From Sphagnum magellanicum (taxonomy: Eukaryota; Streptophyta; Sphagnopsida; Sphagnales; Sphagnaceae), in NCBI GenBank assembly GCA_021904315.1, contig CM038921.1:10074146-10138145 (forward strand): a stretch of DNA of 64,000 nucleotides, written 5' to 3'. The notes below the pieces were generated by a model. It was not told where the DNA came from and did no database searches. It worked only from the letters and a program-made list of their open reading frames with translations. The position numbers and the translations under genes are program-made. This document shows positions 12,661 through 25,730 of this stretch, in pieces. Each line of letters starts with the position of its first letter. Position 1 is the stretch's first letter.

Positions 12661-15600
12661 AGAAGCCACCTGATCTTGAACTGTGAGTTTTGTCACATGT
12701 AGGCCCAGGGTGGGGGCATTCCTGAAAAAGGGGCATAGGATGACAGGGTCACAGCTGAGTCTGGCCTCGCATTTTGAGAATGCCCCATCCATGGGCTGTA
12801 CCCATTGCAAAGCACAAGGCAAACATCATCATGGACCTAAACATATGTGAATCATAATGTGCAGGAGGGGGAGGGTTCTTATGCCTACACCTCAAGAGTG
12901 TGAAGGATCTTACACCTATAAGTAGGCACAACATCCCTCCAACTCTCAATGAGTAGGCACAAGATCCCTCCTATTTCCTATGAGGGATAATCAGTGGTAT
13001 AAGGTGCCTTTCAAATACACTTGGGAAATTTTACTGAGTGCTTATGTGTAATGGAAGGCTTGATCCCCAAGGCCTCCCCTAATTTGAGGGTCGTAGCCTT
13101 GATTAGTAGACGGCTCCTTCAACAACAAAGGCTCCTTCAACAACAAATCTTCTGTGCAAGGAGGGGCATTCAAATACAAAGCAAAAAACCTTGGAATGCT
13201 TCACTTGGTAAGCAATTAGTGGCCAAAGAGTACGTATTGGTAAAAGGGCGCATGCACCCAAATTAAGTTTTTTGTCTAGAGTTTGTGAGTGAATTGTGTC
13301 TTTGTACCTGCAAATTTAGCCCATGCTTCTAAGTGTTTAGCAAGTTCAAAACCAAACAATGGAAGCTGACATTGAGGTAATAATTTTTTCTTTTTTGATA
13401 TTGTAACTACAATATCAGAACAATAACTGGGATTTTAATTTTAAAGGAACTTATGTAAATTCATATAAGTGCATAAATCTCATCCACTTCTGTGTAATTG
13501 TAAAACCCATACAATTTGCATGCAATGTAATGAATGTGTAAAATTAATTTTGCAAAACTGGATAGGAGAATGCTGAATAAATACATAAATTAAGAAAACA
13601 TAATAGGTGCAAAACATGTAGACTTCTTTAAAAAGGTGGAATGCTTGACCAATCTTCACCAATACACTTCAAAAATGATGTACAAAGTGATTCCAAATCA
13701 GGTATTTTGGAAATGTTGCAGTGATACTCACTTTGGCTAGTCGTGAACTGGTGGTCCAAGTTTTGGCTATTAGAATTAAATAAAACCCAAACTGGATTTT
13801 TGAAACTGGTTTGGAAACTGGAGCTGGAAATGCAAATTTTGCATTTTCCACAGAACTGAAACCAAAACTAAAACCAAAATCTGTTTCCCTCTTGGTGTTC
13901 AATCTGGAACCAAAACCAGATCAATGGTTAACAAACCTGACCACCAACCAGATTGAACCTAACTGGAGGTTTTTGAAATGCCGGTGTTACTCTTTTATCA
14001 TCATACCCACCAGGTACCCGGTGGGTATCATGGTTTTAAGAAAAAAGTAAACATCCAGTCAATTTTTACAATGTGGAAACACCCTTGGGCCAGGGCATTC
14101 TCGAAATAACAGGCCCTTGGCCTCTTGCCACAAGGGGGCATTATTTCAGGAACTCGCCTGCCCTAGGGCATTACCATAAACTCTATTTCATCCCTTTGGT
14201 TATCTAACAGACAGACCTCTTGAGGTGGAATGGGCTTCCCATTCATGCAAATCCCTTCCACCTCAAGAAAAACCCTCTCTTCAAAAAGATCAACAAGCAT
14301 TAAGCTGCGGGGTGCCGACCTCTCCCTTTGGCTCTCAAGAGGTTCCCTGCAGAACCTTATGCAACAATCATTACCAAACCAAAAGAGAAGTGTGCGTAGC
14401 TCACAATGCCTAATATCTTCACTCTTCCTAAAGAGGACCCCTCACATGTAGATCAGTGATGTTTGGCTTACATAGAGAAGCTTTTGTGAGACCTCCTCAG
14501 GGAGCAGGAGTGGAAAGAAGGGCAAGGTTTTGTCTTTCTTTTTTCTTCCATCATAACTGGTGGGTATCTTCCGGGTATCATGGGGAAAATGGCACACAAA
14601 AAGGCGAGAATGTTTCAAAAATACGGCAAGCATCTCATTTTTTAAACATACTCTCCTTGTGTGCAAGGCAATATTTTTTGTTTATAAGAGGGCCTCCAAA
14701 TGCACTAAGGCCTTTCAATGAGGGCTTTGCATGGACATGAAACAAATTTTCAATTCTATTCCTGTCCTGTGCTTAACCATGGTGGTTAGTTATGTACAAA
14801 CCCATCCGCATGTAACTCCCAACCTAGTAGCCACCAATTGCTTTTACCTACTTACAAACATATGTTCCCTACTTACTTACATATGATACTTCCTCCAATT
14901 TATATAAGTAGATAGCAAGGTAGTGTGAGATGGAAGAAGGAGGGTTTACACAATAGGTTATCAAGGCAAAACCTTGGTAACTCAGTTGTGGTTAATTCAC
15001 AACCTAGTCATGACAGGTTTCCAATGGATGGTGTTGTAGTGGGTGCTTGGTCACATGATCCCTTACAAGTGCCTCTACTCTTCCCCAGCACATCCTCAAT
15101 TTGTATATTAACCAGGACTCAATCAAGCCCACAGATGAGAGTATACCATCCAATGCTTCTTTAAGGAACCCATCACTTTGAAAGCCAAAAAAAAGGTTTA
15201 AAAAAGTTATGCCCATCAAAAGACATGAAGTAGGATATGTGTGCTTGTCACGTGGACAAGCGACATAACAAATAGCCCATCAAAAAAAATTGTAAAAAAG
15301 AAGTAACCTCTCACTAGACGAGGGGCAAAAATGAACCAACACTTGCATTGGTAGGTTGGCACTTGGTACCTTAACCTTCTTGAGTGGGGCCTCTTAAATA
15401 TTAAAGCTTACATCAACTTGGGAAATGTTAAAATTAGACCTTGATTTGGTCTAATAGTTAAAAATTTATAATGTTTTAAAACAACCCAAGAAAAGTAGGG
15501 ATTCTTAGATTTTTATCATGATCTCATTTGAGATGTTGTCAGATGATTCAATCAAAGCCCAAATGAGGTTGGAAGATTTTTTTTTACTAAGTTACTAATA

Positions 15601-15974
15601 AGTTACTAATATCTTGTCATGCAATAAAAAAAAAAAGAAAAAATCCATTGAATAATGGGGACCATGTCTAGTGCATTGTTGGATGCCCTTCCTACATAAA
15701 GGAACCTATTTTGATATGCACAAGGAGCATGCTAAGCAAGTTTAGTGATACTGTTTCCGTAAAACAGAACCATAATTCATAACCTTTTGTAGGAAAGAAT
15801 TCCGTGACTTTTTTTACATGGTCCAAATTTTTTTAAGGTGTACCAAAATTTTGTGACAACATCATCAAATTTTATTTTCTTTAATCGTGTCTTTTTTTTA
15901 CCATATAAAAACATTATTATTCTGAGAATCCAAAACCCAGAACATGTTTATTCAGCTTAATTTTTTCAGTGTAT
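12661..15974. other. Intergenic DNA with scattered small repeats
   Basis: No gene is recognised. Several short repeated or palindromic patches occur, including a hairpin at about 14004-14031 with stem ATACCCACC / GGTGGGTAT and related GGGTATCA patches near 14560 and 16995. GGGCATT-type patches recur near 12710, 14095 and 16910. These look like fragments of old elements. Confidence 0.45.
13112..13147. repeat. 18-bp perfect duplication
   Basis: GGCTCCTTCAACAACAAA occurs twice back to back, at 13112 and 13130. Confidence 0.95.
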
Positions 15975-16695
15975 ATAAGGCCTGCTTTACGCTAGAGTCA
16001 GGGCCGAAAAAAAACTGGAGTCCAACTTTGAGTGGCAGTTTTGGCTTGTTGTTTGGCCCCGAGTTACTAATAAATACTGGAACATTGGAGTTCTCCGCAA
16101 AGTAAGAAACACACAGCACCAGAACCCTGAGTTTGGTCATACACAGGGTGAGATTAAAAAAAAACCTGCAAAGAAGTACATTAGCATTCAACGGGGGATG
16201 AAACTCAGAAAACCATCAACTTTGGTGGTAAACTGAGTTTCATCCTGTCTTTCCTTTCTCTTCAGCAGCGCCTCCTCTGCTGCTACATATATTTTCACTG
16301 CTCCTAACTGTACAACTACTATAATTAGTCTCGAACCTTGTGGATCAAATGCTGAGTTTCAGCATTTCATACAGTTGCAGCATTTCATATTGAGATTTAA
16401 TAAAATGTCTTTACTTTGCGGATACCACTGAAAGACAGGATAGGGCCCAAAGACAGGGTGAAGACAGGGTTACTTTATAGACAACTCTATTGACTTCAGG
16501 ATATTAATAAATGCTGGAAGATTGGCCCCAAGGGTTCCAAAATTGGCTTCTCAAATTCGATGGAGTACTTTTTTTTTCAGCCTGGGGGCCAATACAAGGC
16601 CATCAAGTTCAGCATTCATTAGTAACTTGGGGCAGATTGAAAATATTTTTTCTATTTCAGCCTTGACTTGACTCCTAGTGTAAAGCCCTTGAGGC
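15975..16695. mobile_element. MITE-like element with long degenerate inverted ends
   Basis: The left end (about 15978-16085) and right end (about 16605-16693) are inverted copies. Left has GCTTTACGCTAGAGTC and later GAGTTACTAATAAATACTGG; the reverse complement of the right has GCTTTACACTAGGAGTC and AAGTTACTAATGAATGCTG. No transposase frame lies inside, so it would be non-autonomous. Borders and target duplication are not clear. A further GCTGGAAGATTGGC-type subrepeat near 16514 suggests internal duplication. Confidence 0.5.
16222..16487 (+). repeat. Left arm of 0.25-kb inverted repeat
   Basis: This arm pairs with 17710-17945 in reverse complement. Anchors are CTGAGTTTCATCC (16233-16245) against GGATGAAACTCAG (17921-17933), and the blocks CACTGCTCC, GTACAACTACTATAATTA and CCACTGAAAGA. 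The arms are imperfect and contain indels. The loop between them is about 1.2 kb. Confidence 0.8.
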
Positions 16696-17200
16696 TGATT
16701 TCAACTTTTGCACCAATATGAATGTGCTCTTTCTAATTCTCACCTTGACATGACAGCGTACAGCTAATTGGGTTACGAGCTTTGGGTTTTCTCAAAATAA
16801 TTTTATATCATAATGGACCTCCAATTACAAAGAAAAAATGGCAATGCTTTAGGGTAAGGTCCAAGGCCATGGGCAATTATTGGAGTAAGAGTTCGCATGA
16901 TGCCCATGACCAAGGGCATTAAATGGTGAAAAAATCAATGATTTTTTTATAAAAATTCCTGTGATACTAGCAAATATTCAGCGGCTACCATCGGGTATCA
17001 CAAAAGAAAAAACATTGCAAGGCATTTTGAAAACACCGGCAGGTTTGGGCATTCCATTTTCTAAAATGTCTTGTGAGTTCTTACATGCCATAAGTGTTCT
17101 TCCAAATACACTACGAAAATTGTCTGTCGGAGGTTTTTGCATTATACGGAAAGTCACCTTTTCTTTAGGCGCTAGTTTGACCCACTTTGCAATTCCCTTT

Positions 17201-17410
17201 TCATCCCCAATTTGAGCGTAGCCATAAAGTGAGCCAAATTTGGGTGTAGTGTTTCAGAAGATTGGGGGGTTCTAATTTTGAGAACCTTCTTTGTAATCCC
17301 TGTTTCATCCCCAATTTGAGTGTTGCCATAAATTGAGCCAAATTGGGGTAATACTCTGTTTCATGATAGTAGATATTAGCTCCAAAGATTGGATCTTATT
17401 TTGAGAAAGC
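17201..17410. repeat. 104-bp tandem duplication
   Basis: TCATCCCCAATTTGAG begins at 17201 and again at 17305. Both units continue with GCCATAAA.TGAGCCAAATT and end near a TTTCA followed by AGATTGG. The duplication sits in the loop of the 16-18 kb inverted repeat. Confidence 0.85.
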
Positions 17411-17709
17411 TTGATTCAATGATGACAATGAGCAGCAGTGAAGAACTGGGGGTGAAAGTCCTGTAAGGCCCACTTTAGCTGAGAAAACTAGTTTGGTCCA
17501 GTCTTTTTCATGTGTATTATTTTCATCCTGACTTTTCATTTCGCCCCCAGTTTTTGCAAACCTGAGGCCTTGTAGCCCAGATTGTCAATACTTTACAGAT
17601 AACTCTAATATCTAGGGCCTTTACAGTGCAAATAAAGATGATGAAATCTTCCAGCAACCTGGAGAATCGGGTGTGGAAAACAATTGGGCTTTTCTATGGT
17701 TATATGATA

Positions 17710-17945
17710 AAGTTGTCCATAAAGTCATCCTCTTTTTCACCCCTTGTCCCCTCTTTCAGTGGTATCTGCAAAGTAAGAAAATTTTATTAAATCTCAGTAC
17801 GAAATGCTGAAACTCAGCATTTACTGCACAAGGTTCGATAGTAATTATAGTAGTTGTACAGGTAGGAGCAGTGAAAATATATGTAGCAGCAGTGGAGGCG
17901 CTCATGAAAAAGGAAAGAGGGGATGAAACTCAGTTTACCACCAAA
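17710..17945 (-). repeat. Right arm of 0.25-kb inverted repeat
   Basis: Reverse-complement partner of 16222-16487. Just outside it, near 17610, a CTAGGGCCTTTACAG patch resembles the end of the MITE-like element at 15975-16695, so this is probably a second, inverted and partly deleted copy of the same family. Confidence 0.75.
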
Positions 17946-18010
17946 ATAGGTGGGAAAATTAGTTTGGGTCAGTTATTTCGTGTTGTAAAATTTCATTCTC
18001 AATTATGCGG

Positions 18011-20400
18011 TTGATGCCCTATCATGCCAAAACTGGCCGGTCTCGCCCCCTAATCGCCTGACTTTACGGATGGATGACTTTAATGGGAGTGAAAGCCTCT
18101 TATTTGGGAGTCTACAAAGTCTCAGAATTTTCCTGTGATGAGCCAATCAAAGAGGCTCATTGCAATAAAAAAATTCTGAACTTGAGAGAGATACCCCAAA
18201 CTAATCAATAGGAAATCACAATATATAGCCATACCTATTAAACACAACACTCTTTGTCTTTAAAGACAATTTTTTTTTTTGTTGCCATGAAGAGCGTGAG
18301 GTTGGTTGCAGTAACACAAGGCAAAAGGGTTGGAAAGAATCCTGGTTAGTAAACTTAAGTTATAAGGTAAGCCTTCTCAATTGTGGTTTATGGTTGTAGT
18401 AAAACCAACTCCACCTCCATAGCAATAACCACAATTTTATATTAAATTTTGCAATAGAATAATGACATAAAACTTTTTCCTATGCACTAAGTTTGGCCAA
18501 AATGTCTTCACCATCAAGACCATCTTTAAAGCGAATTATTTGTTGTGAATTGGTCAAGAATAATGATTGACCCATGTGAAGACATTTAAGTAGTCTCTTA
18601 TACAAATTAGTGGACTTTTTCATGTTTATGCATGGGAATGGGTGAACATTAAACATTAAACTAAGTTAATACAAAAATGTGTTTATTGTTGTGAGGTGGA
18701 GATGCTCTAAGCTCCCTATTATATCTGAGGTGCATGAGAAGCTTACAACCATAATATCCAAAATTGGAAGAAACCAAAAAACCAAAGTGACCTTGGCATG
18801 TTATGTTATTTACGCATAGAGTTAATCACCCAAATACATCACTATTTATTTCATGTTATTTGCAAAAGAATATATATATATATATATATAACCTAATCAA
18901 TATATATATTGAATATCATTTTCATCCTGATTTAATTTCATCTATGTGATAAATCTCATGGCAATACATATTCAGCCATTTAGTATGATTCATGTTTGTC
19001 ATCAATTTATTCATATGACTAATTACTCATCATACTCCGTGCAACTATGAAGAATTGCATCTTTGTTTCATGCATTTTGTGTATTTCATTGTTGACATTT
19101 GCTTTATCTATGTTTTCAAATGTTATCTATTTAGTATCTCTTATTTCATCAAATTTCATTTATTTATTGACTCTAATTTCTTCATTCTCAATCCTATCTA
19201 GGGATTCTTTTCTCAAATTTTCTTGTGACATTTTTTTAAAAAAAGTGTCATGTAAATGCAAAATAAAAAAAAGTAACATGTAAATGCAAAATTTCACACC
19301 AAAATAATTTGGTTATCCCATCCTCCTCTTTTCCAATTTCCTTTTTTCTCCTTCCTTGTTCACTTCTCCCTTTCTCTCCGCCTTCCCCATTTCTTCCTTC
19401 TATCCCTACTTCCCCATCCTAAGATGGACGTCCTTTATTGCAATTGGTTTTTTCTTCATCATTTTCCAAACCTATTTGTTTTTCTTTTGTCAATTTTGAT
19501 TCAACCCTAAGTGTAATCTTCTTATTAAAATGTGATGATGAAACATGAAACCTTGCCAATCATAAATAAATCAAAGCATCCAAAAAAGGGGAAATACAAA
19601 GAACAAAATGGAAGGACCCACATCTGAGAAGACAAAAGAACCACCTAAGAAGGCAAACCATAAAGGGAACATCAAGTTCCCGGACCCCTCCTATCATGAG
19701 AAGCATTGTCAAAAGTGTTTGCTAAACAACCCCCTTGAAAGGATGAAACAACATTTGTAGTTTATTAGCAAATGAATTATAATGAATTGCTTTTATATTA
19801 TGTGACATTTGAGTGTTGCAATATTTTACATTGACATGCAACATACACAAACAAATGGCTATGTCACAAGAGGTTCTATCCCAAAAGAATGTTTTACATG
19901 AAATAAAGTTAATGGGTTTAGAGTTCATTGGCTTTACAAATAAAGGCCAATTTTTAAAAATAAAAATCAATGTTACAAAATTGCACCAAATTGAACTTGA
20001 ACACAAATTGCATCCAAGTTTTTTATATATTTTCCTTCACAAAGATTAAACTGAATTTTCTTAATTATATAGCAATTAACCACCACCACCACCACCCCCA
20101 AATCATTCTCATAAAACAAAGATTCACTCACAAACCCCTATATCCAAGAACAACCCCTTTGGAGAGGGGAAGAAATTAAAAATTCAACTTTCTCCTTCCT
20201 TCCTTCTTAACTTGACACATACAACCTTATTTCACCCCACCCCATTCAACTTTAAAAAAAAGAAACTTACACTTTATCCATAAAGCCTACTTTTGATTCT
20301 TTACCCCCCATACCCCATTCAAAAGGAATTCCCACAATACCTCCATAAGAAAGAGCCAACACACTTATTATATAATAACTTGCTTTTCATAGTACCTTGG
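18011..20400. other. AT-rich intergenic DNA
   Basis: No gene seen. It contains a (TA)10 run at 18871-18890, an imperfect hairpin at 18122-18179 (outer stem TCAGAATTTT / AAAATTCTGA, inner stem TGAGCC / GGCTCA), and a pyrimidine-rich strip near 19320-19410. Confidence 0.5.
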
Positions 20401-23039
20401 CAACATTAACACTAATTATATGTTTGTAAAAATGTTGAATTTGGAGAAGAGCACAATGGAATTTAAGAAGCAACTTAGAAGAAGGTTTAGAACCTATCTT
20501 GAGTTGAACTAAAGCATAGTTAAAAGCTAATTATCATAGATTAGTGTGATCTTGTATGACATGTATTGATGTATTGTCTTTTCAAGTTTGCTTTGGTAAT
20601 GTTCATTACAAGTTTAGTGGATATTTGGTTTAGGGTTGCAATGCTAGTGGTTTGGAGGAAGGGCTAGTAAAGGAAGGTATGAAAATTTCAACTTGGATCA
20701 TCTTAGTGAAACTCACAACATAATTTTGGAATGTGAGTGCAGAAATCGTGTTAGGGTTCACTATGTTAGGGTTTGATAAGGAAATTATTTAGATGCATGA
20801 CCAACAATTTGGGTGTTGCATTGGAAGGTGAGGATGGTTGGGAGACTTTGTTGGTGGTGAAGAATGAGACTATGATGAAACAATGATAGTGCTAATTGAT
20901 TATCCTACTCATTTGTTGCAAGTTTTGTCTAAAGTTTAAAACCTTTTCACTAGGTTAAGGATTATTCTAATAGATGGCTTGTCTAAAGGTGGTCCAAAAA
21001 AATATGAGAGGTTAGAAGAAAACCTTCTTCACAAGGTGAAAAAAAATTGTGACAAGAAGGGTGAGAGCTAGAACCACTAGTAGAAACAATCATAGGACTA
21101 GGGGTAAAATATCTTATTACCAATGGTCAAATTGGAAATACACCCAATACCTTCTCATCAAACAAGCATTTAACACCTACTTAAGAGGATGACAACCAAA
21201 AAGGGAAGGACATTGATGGCTTTGTCATGGGCACCAATGGTAGAAAAAGTAAATCAAAGAAGGATAAATCCATGTTCAAATGGATTTCACTAAGTAACAT
21301 GTTGATTATTCTAAAGGTGCTACATTAAAATGATGGCAATATGTTTAGAGGGCAACCATACATGGTGGGGTGGGTGCAACCATGCTAACACATACCAAAG
21401 CCATTGTAACCATTGTTTAATATTTTATATTTAAAAGTGGTGGTAATTTAATTTGGTGTTGAATTTTTTGGATTTATTTATATATTAACATTCATAATAT
21501 AACATGTGAATAAATTTGAAATTAATATTATGAATAAAGAATAATCATACTCATTTTAAAAAATCGATGTACAATATGTTTTTTTAAGCAAAAAATAAAT
21601 TGGAAATGATTTTTTTTGAAATAAATGTTAAGATAAACCTTATCATAATAATTTTTTAATTAAATTTTTTGAAAGAAATTTTACATTTTTTTTTTGAAAA
21701 TATTCCAAATTAAACAATCACTTAAAGGGGGCAAAGTTAATTCCTATTAGCATGGTTGGATCCAAGTGTCAAAAGTCAAGATGTTGTGGTTAGTGGAGCT
21801 AACAAGGAACTATTGGGTGAGAAGTCAACTTGGTGGATTGTTGGGTTGGTGTAGAAGGTCAAGGCTCTACTAGCATAACAAGATGCAAAGGTGAGAATAA
21901 GAAGTCTAAGCAATAATTAACTAAAGGTCTATCAATAAAAAGAAAATTGTTTCATGATGAAAGAATAATAATATGGTTTCCAAGAAAATTTTCATGTGTA
22001 ACCTTGAAAGAATTACAAATCATGAACCATCCATTAGTAAGGATTCCTTAGTACCTAATGGAGGATCTACTACTTCTATGGTGGTCCTGGATAGTTTGAT
22101 GGGCAACATTAACAATTTTAATCATCAATAACAAACTATTAATGTAATTTTTTTTGTGGGTGGGGGTTTCCTTGTCGCCATTGGTCATCATGCTATTGGC
22201 TTGGACATTTCTAAAGGCATCACAATGGGAGATTTTGAATTGCAAGTTATTACCATAAAAAACCCCATTAATGTAGAGGTTGACAAATTGGTGTTGGTTC
22301 AAGGTGTAAAACATGATAACAAAGTTCACAATCAAATTGAGTACTTTACAAGAGGTGTGGATGGAAATTAACCATTGAAGGTAATGAACAATAACATCAA
22401 AAACAAGGTGTTGGAAGATAAAAGCTAGAAGGAAACATGGAATTAAGCAAAGTTGTTGTCCACACATAAAGATGTAAGATGTTTGTGAAGAGGTGAACCA
22501 TAAACACAAGTTTGAATCTTCCTTCCATAAAATTAAATCAAATGCACAAATAAATTGCAAAAAGAATGAAGTAAGATTGAAGAAGCATGCACCATATCTC
22601 ATACAAAAATTGAAGTTGCTTAGAAGTAACACAAGAAATGAGCAAAGTCTTGCTTTCATTAGATGATGATGTAGTTGTAGATAATTTCCCATAATGTCAA
22701 GGTTTAAATGACATAGCTTTTGTGTAGAAATTTTTGCTTTATTACAAAGAATAAACTCTTAATTTGGGCATCCTTCTATTGTAAGAACATAAACTCTACA
22801 ATGAAAAAGTTTAAAAGAGTAATCGTTGGTTGATCTTGCAAGTGAGGATGTTAAATTAGGCGGCTTAAAAAACATTTCAATGTGGAAGATTTTTTTAATT
22901 CAAAGGGTAAGTTGAAATATTCATGGGACAACAAGCATAAAAATGGGATCAAGGTTTTGACAAGGATCACCAAGTTTTATGTTCCTAAAGGTACTAAGGC
23001 TTAACAAGAAGGTTCCGTTGAAAGTTATGTGATTAAGGG
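20401..23039. other. Probable 5' part of decayed LINE or other old element DNA
   Basis: Reading frames are broken everywhere. A 214-codon minus-strand frame at 22048-22692 has no family resemblance and is best read as the accidental antisense of decayed plus-strand element DNA. The stretch leads into the LINE endonuclease-end motif at 23055, so part of it may be the same element. Confidence 0.35.
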
Positions 23040-25730
23040 GGACTAGGGGTGTTTGACCATCACTTGGTCCTTTTTCATTACAAAATGGGAGAACCATGTA
23101 GTATGAGAGGAATCATTTTTCATATGAATAATTAGTATATGAATAGTTTAAAAGCCATTGTTAGAACGTTAAAGGTTTGGAATGGACTAAAAACAAATTT
23201 GTCTTTTCTCTCAAATCTATGTAAGGTGGTAATATACTACAAGGTTTCTTGTAAAAGAAAAGCAAAGGAATGGAAAGTGGTGGAAAATATGTTGAAGGTC
23301 ATCACGAGGCTACACAAGGAGATCTATAGAAAGATGTTGGGGGACATAACTATTTGTATATTTTAGGAAGCACATAAGATAAAAGGGTATTTTTTAATAT
23401 GCTATGAAATAGGGTGAAGACATCATTAGGTGGCTTATTTTTGGCATTGTGAGAATTCATTTTTAACATTAATGAAAATTCTTACATTTTGATAATTAAC
23501 AACTTATGCATTCAATGTATATTTCCCTAGGTTTCCAATGAAAAATATGGGTAATTCCAAGTGTGTAAATGATTGAACATATGTTTGATAAAAAAATCCA
23601 TGTAAAAAATGAAGTTTTGAATGAAACATGGATTAATCAAACAATATAATACAATATTAAAATTAAAAATCAGGATATTTTATATAAGGAAAATTTTAAT
23701 CCATTTTATTTTTTTAAAATCATTTAATTTTTTTCCTATCAAAAAAAACCCCACTATGGCATTTTTGGAGTTTTCATGTCAAATTTTAACTATGTGATTT
23801 GGAAAGTGCGATTGTTTCATAAGTCCATTATGAATCCATTCTTTTTTTAGATTTCATCTATAATTTTTTTATGATTCCAAGTAAAGTCTATTACAACATG
23901 GACAATTAAAAAATTGAAAATATTAATGTGGAATGTGATTTTACATTTTAAATTCATCTACAATCCAAATAGTCTTCCTAATTGTGCTTTCACCCATTAT
24001 GAAATACTTTAGATATGTTTTAATTATATCCTCATAATGAATTATAAGCACCTTATTTATAATTTATAATTTATTTTTTTCAATAAATTGCACCTTTTTT
24101 TTTTTACTTACCATTTGGAATAAAATGGAAGTCAACTCCCCATGTGAAAACCTACAATGAAGCAAATAAAGTTGCAATAAAAAGAAAGCACATTGGAAGA
24201 ACTAAAGTATCTAAATTTGTTTGGATGAAAACAAAATTTGCAACCTTAGTATAAGGTCAAAGGTGAAATGGCTAAAAAGAAAGGCATGAAACCACCAAAG
24301 AAATTTTTGTTGAATTTAAGGAACATGGCCCTCTTTCAATAATAAAAAGCTATGAAAAACCAAATCCTAGAATTGATGAAAAAGGGGTTGGTTGGACCCA
24401 TAACAAAGGAAGAATTGATTGTATTCTCATTTGATTGTATCGGTAAGCTAATGATTCCATTTGAGTTCATTAGGATCATGAAAGTGTTATTCAATGGGGT
24501 TAATTTGTGCAAGTGTAATAGTGAATAGGAATGCATCTAAGGCCTTTTGTAATACAGAGATGTGCAACAAGGATGCCCATTGGTCCCCTATTTGTTTTTA
24601 ATATCAGGGGAAAGCCCTTAATGTGAAGATATGTAAGAAGAAGAGAATTGGTAAAATTGAAGGCATCTTACAATTGCCCATGTTAGAGAAGAAGCAAATG
24701 ATAATTGCTTGGTATGTTAACAACATTAGCTTAACAATTTAAAAGTGTCTCTAGAAGGCATGTTTCACTTGGCACATGTGTTGCATCTCTTTCATAATAC
24801 ATTTGGCCTCCAAATTAACCATGCCATGTCAATAGCCTTTTGGATTTGAAGGAAAAAGGAAATCAAAATGGTTGGGGAAAAAAAGTTTAAATGGACATGG
24901 GCTCAACTTGAGGCCAACTCTAAATTGTTTGATATCTCATTCCAATTGTCATTGGGTTCAACAAATGGAAATACATATATTCATATTGTAAAAGGTGCAA
25001 TGTAAATTTAAATATTGGGCTATGACAAAACTTTTCTTTAGTTAGCAAATAAGTGGTCATAAATGACATTCTTCTTTTTTCCTTTTATTACTTTGTGATT
25101 GTTTGGGGCGACTAGAAAGGGAATCATTAAAATTAACTACCTATTGAAGACTTACCTATGGAAGGTTCACCTCACAATTATAAGTGTCAAATTGCATGGG
25201 GATCAATGCTATGAAAAAAAATAGAAAGGTTTAAAAGTTTGGTGTCCACCCAATAGAAGCAATTGAAGCTCTTGTGTAAATGGTGGTGCATGCTTTAAAG
25301 CTCAAAGGCTTTAATTTACAAGAGCTTCTTAGGGTTTAGTTATGACAATATTAACCCCAAAAGGGTTGAAATGGATTTCAAACTTGGCGTGGTGCTTACA
25401 AGTTGATCACAAAAAAGTCCCTAATTTTGCTTTATGGAATAGGGTATGTGGAACATGGGTTAGTATAGTGGAAGGATTTAAGTTCAACTATCCAAAAACC
25501 CATTAACAATAGGTATCCTTGGTGTCAAACTTTTGTTGAAGCTTCTTGAAAATTCCATAAGGGTTGACAAATTTGATAGTGGTGTTATGATGACCTTCAT
25601 AGGGGTGGTTGTCATTTTTAACATGTGGTAGTTCTCCCTTGTTATGGGGTTTATTGTGTTGGGGTTCTCTTCACAATGAATTCTTTTCATTTGTGCCCAA
25701 AAAACCAAAAAAAAAAACAAAAAAAATGTT
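23040..25730 (+). mobile_element. Dead LINE (non-LTR retrotransposon)
   Basis: Fragments in different frames match a plant LINE. A DHHLV motif at 23055-23069 resembles the end of the apurinic-type endonuclease domain. RT fragments follow: KLMIPFEFIRIMKVLFNGV from about 24445, QQGCPLVPYLF at 24565-24597 (family form RQGCPLSP.LF), and YVNN at 24713-24724 where an active enzyme has an (F/Y)XDD box. Stops and frameshifts separate all of these. An A-rich tract at about 25697-25730 would fit the 3' tail. The 5' limit is not visible. Confidence 0.7.

Noticed and set aside
22048-22692. 214-codon minus-strand frame
   Set aside because: No family resemblance, hydrophobic/His-rich content typical of AT-rich antisense, and it lies opposite probable decayed element DNA.
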